From Acholeplasmataceae bacterium (GTDB taxonomy: Bacteria > Bacillota_I > Bacilli_A > Acholeplasmatales > Acholeplasmataceae), in the NCBI GenBank assembly GCA_003518475.1, contig DOYO01000062.1:1-6689 (forward strand): DNA of 6,689 nucleotides, written 5' to 3'. The translations under genes and the position numbers were made by a program. Below are positions 6,154 to 6,689 of the stretch, piece by piece; positions within the stretch are counted from its first letter, which is position 1; the number at the start of each line of letters is the position of its first letter. The notes beneath the pieces were generated by a model. That model was not told the origin of the DNA. It made no database searches and saw only the letters and a list, made by a program, of their open reading frames with translations.

Positions 6154-6642
6154 ATGAGAAAATACAAATTACTTATATCACTAATTTTGTTAATTTTATT
6201 AACAGGATGTGTAAATTCCAATCAATATGAGGGTTATATTCAAGTGAAGATTCCTGATAATCGGATTGGAACAGTGTATATTCCGGAAGAATGGGCATTT
6301 TATGAAGAAGATAGTTGGATATATATTAAGGATATTAATAGTAGTGAAATAATTGCTATTGAGTATATTAAAAGTGAAGGAGCACAAGAACTAAATCCTT
6401 ACGTTGCAGAATATACTGAAATATTGAAAATAAGAGATTTAACAGGAAATTCAAATAATTCAAATTGCTATGTTTTTCGCTATGAGGTGAATGGAGAGTC
6501 TTTGGATTTGATTAGACTGTCATTTGCAAGTCTTGCAGATGAAGACGTGACACGAGTTATATTATTCGTTTTTCTAGATTCCAATATTAACGAGGACATT
6601 ATTATAAAGATTTCAGAATCTTATAATGCTTCAGGAAAATAA
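6154..6642 (+). CDS. Small lipoprotein, putative immunity protein for tip 2
   Basis: The 162-residue product begins with a classic lipoprotein signal peptide: basic MRKYK, a hydrophobic core, and a lipobox LTGC that places the lipidated cysteine at residue 19. The mature protein (about 144 residues) would be anchored on the outer face of the cytoplasmic membrane. It reads as mixed alpha/beta, with strands such as YIQVKIPDNRIGTVYIP and WIYIKD and a C-terminal helix. I do not recognise the family. Its place 15 bases after an RHS tip and its strong ribosome binding site suggest an immunity role against a toxin that acts at or crosses the cell surface. An alternative is an unrelated lipoprotein. 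Isoleucine codons are all ATT or ATA (none of 23 is ATC), unlike the housekeeping genes upstream. Confidence 0.8.
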   Translation: MRKYKLLISLILLILLTGCVNSNQYEGYIQVKIPDNRIGTVYIPEEWAFYEEDSWIYIKDINSSEIIAIEYIKSEGAQELNPYVAEYTEILKIRDLTGNSNNSNCYVFRYEVNGESLDLIRLSFASLADEDVTRVILFVFLDSNINEDIIIKISESYNASGK

Positions 6643-6689
6643 TTTTGATTAATCAATATTCATTATAGTCAAACAAATTTACATACTCT
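6643..6689. other. AT-rich window end with a 12-base palindrome
   Basis: After the lipoprotein stop codon the remaining bases hold a perfect palindrome TTGATTAATCAA at 6645-6656. It has no loop or GC-rich stem and no following T-run of note, so it is not a convincing terminator. No gene starts before the window ends. Confidence 0.4.

Noticed and set aside
6645..6656. Palindrome TTGATTAATCAA as terminator or operator
   Set aside because: It has no loop, no GC-rich stem and no T-run, and a single 12-base AT-rich palindrome is weak evidence for an operator.
1..6689. Mycoplasma-type code with TGA as tryptophan
   Set aside because: recG, plsX, rnc, dnaD and nth all end correctly at TGA, and tryptophans in dnaD and nth are TGG.
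4239..6689. Insertion sequence, integron or CRISPR array in the accessory block
   Set aside because: No transposase or integrase frame, no terminal inverted repeats and no regularly spaced direct repeats; the only exact repeat seen (GGTGGATTTAT at 4556 and 4616) is explained by the repeated GGFI protein motif.

Overview
The window comes from a low-GC bacterium related to the Firmicutes, using the standard genetic code: five of the housekeeping and accessory genes stop at TGA, and Trp is TGG. The dnaD-nth pair, RecG and PlsX point to Bacillota or to the Mollicutes-related lineages that keep the standard code (Acholeplasma/Izemoplasma-like, or Erysipelotrichia). I cannot place it more precisely.

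Left part, 1-4238: a tightly packed plus-strand housekeeping cluster. It starts inside recG (branch migration helicase, C-terminal two thirds only), followed by plsX (acyl-phosphate synthesis for phospholipids), rnc (RNase III), a dnaD-type replication initiation protein, and nth (endonuclease III). From plsX onward, neighbouring genes overlap by 4, 23 and 4 bases, so plsX-rnc-dnaD-nth reads as one translationally coupled operon. A strong extended -10 promoter sits across the recG stop codon and probably drives it. The fatty-acid genes that often separate plsX from rnc in Firmicutes (fabD, fabG, acpP), and smc after rnc, are absent here.

Right part, 4239-6689: an accessory region of different composition. 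It holds two consecutive modules with the same plan. Each begins with a short, damaged remnant of the C-terminal end of the conserved RHS/YD-repeat core (the 'YAY-x-NNPV-x-x-x-DPSG' type junction). This leads into a variable hydrophobic C-terminal tip reading frame and is followed at once by a small gene with a good ribosome binding site. Module 1 is tip 1 (4457-5038) plus a two-helix membrane protein with a PH-like tail (5043-5501). Module 2 is tip 2 (5587-6138) plus a lipoprotein (6154-6642). The best reading is an array of displaced ('orphan') polymorphic-toxin tips with their immunity genes, as known for Rhs and WapA loci. The tip frames lack start signals of their own and the core remnants carry a stop codon and a probable frameshift. 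The presumed immunity genes keep strong Shine-Dalgarno sequences, and the second may have its own promoter inside tip 2. A full-length RHS gene would be expected outside this window, possibly just upstream or downstream of the array.

The toxin activity of both tips, and the immunity role of both partners, are inferred from layout and not from recognised catalytic domains.
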